A DNA stretch of 42,358 nt from an uncultured Blautia sp. (GTDB taxonomy: Bacteria > Bacillota > Clostridia > Lachnospirales > Lachnospiraceae), in assembly GCA_934394545.1 (NCBI GenBank), contig CAKRRG010000020.1:1-42358 (forward strand), read 5' to 3'. Under the pieces are notes generated by a model, which saw only the letters and a program-made list of their open reading frames with translations, had not been told where the DNA came from and ran no database searches. Shown one piece after another: positions 42,158 to 42,358 of this stretch. Position 1 is the stretch's first letter; each line of letters opens with the position of its first letter. A program made the translations under genes and the position numbers.

Positions 42158-42358
42158 TTAGCCGAAGTATCTCTTAAGCAGACCAGCGAATGCTTTTCCG
42201 TGTCTTGCTTCGTCTCTTGCCATCTCATGAACTGTGTCGTGGATTGCATCAAGATTAGCTGCTTTAGCACGTTTAGCAAGGTCAGTCTTACCAGCTGTAG
42301 CGCCGTTCTCAGCTGCTACACGCATCTCAAGGTTCTTCTTGGTGCTGTCTGTAACAAC
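42158..42358 (-). CDS. Rubrerythrin-like ferritin-fold protein, C-terminal part (runs off right edge)
   Basis: Sixty-six C-terminal residues and a TAA stop are visible; the start is beyond the window. The segment [20 protein letters not shown] followed by GLLKRYFG matches the C-terminal helix of the ferritin-like domain of rubrerythrin or NADH peroxidase-type (reverse rubrerythrin) proteins, with the iron-ligand ExxH as EARH. Such proteins reduce hydrogen peroxide in strict anaerobes. Codon use is biased (CGT/GCT/AAG), as expected of a highly expressed gene. Confidence 0.85.
   Translation of the reverse strand, partial: VVTDSTKKNLEMRVAAENGATAGKTDLAKRAKAANLDAIHDTVHEMARDEARHGKAFAGLLKRYFG

Noticed and set aside
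1..42358. CRISPR arrays, tRNA or rRNA genes, prophage or IS elements
   Set aside because: No regularly spaced repeats, cloverleaf-like sequence with a CCA-type end, rRNA segments, transposase or integrase frames were found on either strand.

Overview
The window looks like chromosome of a strictly anaerobic, low-to-mid GC Bacillota, most likely a gut Lachnospiraceae (Blautia/Ruminococcus-like). This is inferred from the two-subunit iron-sulfur L-serine dehydratase, an L-cysteine desulfidase, a rubrerythrin-type protein, an iron-containing alcohol dehydrogenase, strong AGGAGG ribosome sites, and the order rpmG-secE-nusG-rplK-rplA. Species cannot be fixed from the sequence alone.

Region 1 (1-5736) is a cell-surface polymer locus. 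It holds a GT2 glycosyltransferase running off the left edge, a large GT2 plus TagF-like fusion, a divergent lipoprotein with a coupled GT2, and a TagD-type glycerol-3-phosphate cytidylyltransferase. Region 2 (5946-8803) holds sdaAB-sdaAA and a membrane acyltransferase closed by a strong terminator. Region 3 (8892-16522) is an unusual phospho-alcohol cassette: a cytidylyltransferase fused to a Gfo/Idh/MocA-like domain, a LicD-solenoid protein, a LicD-like protein that has lost its active-site motif, an acetolactate-synthase-like ThDP enzyme and an SDR reductase. A 167-bp palindromic repeat is inserted before the SDR gene.

Region 4 (16621-23403) is an L-cysteine desulfidase gene coupled by ATGA overlap to a complete Dpp/Opp-type ABC importer, which suggests uptake and breakdown of cysteine-containing peptides or a related compound. 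It ends at an intrinsic terminator.

Region 5 (23614-35817) is the most striking part: a five-gene nonribosomal peptide operon. It encodes a MATE exporter fused to a RsbW-like ATPase domain, a 2996-residue NRPS (A-PCP-C-A-PCP-C-A-PCP-R), a STAS anti-sigma-antagonist-like protein, a free RsbW-like ATPase, and an Sfp-type phosphopantetheinyl transferase. The NRPS should make a tripeptide with a free N terminus, released reductively as an aldehyde (or alcohol). The PPTase primes the carriers and the MATE protein is the likely exporter. A partner-switching module inside a peptide-aldehyde cluster, with one ATPase domain tethered to the exporter, is the best candidate here for an undescribed system.

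Region 6 (35884-38235) is the housekeeping rpmG-secE-nusG-rplK-rplA operon with its own promoter, twin leader hairpins before rplK and rplA, and a terminator. Region 7 (38355-42358) holds a D,D-carboxypeptidase, then on the minus strand an iron alcohol dehydrogenase, a cation:proton antiporter and the 3' end of a rubrerythrin-like gene. No rRNA, tRNA, CRISPR array, IS transposase or phage gene was seen, and no stretch longer than about 300 bases lacks a gene.
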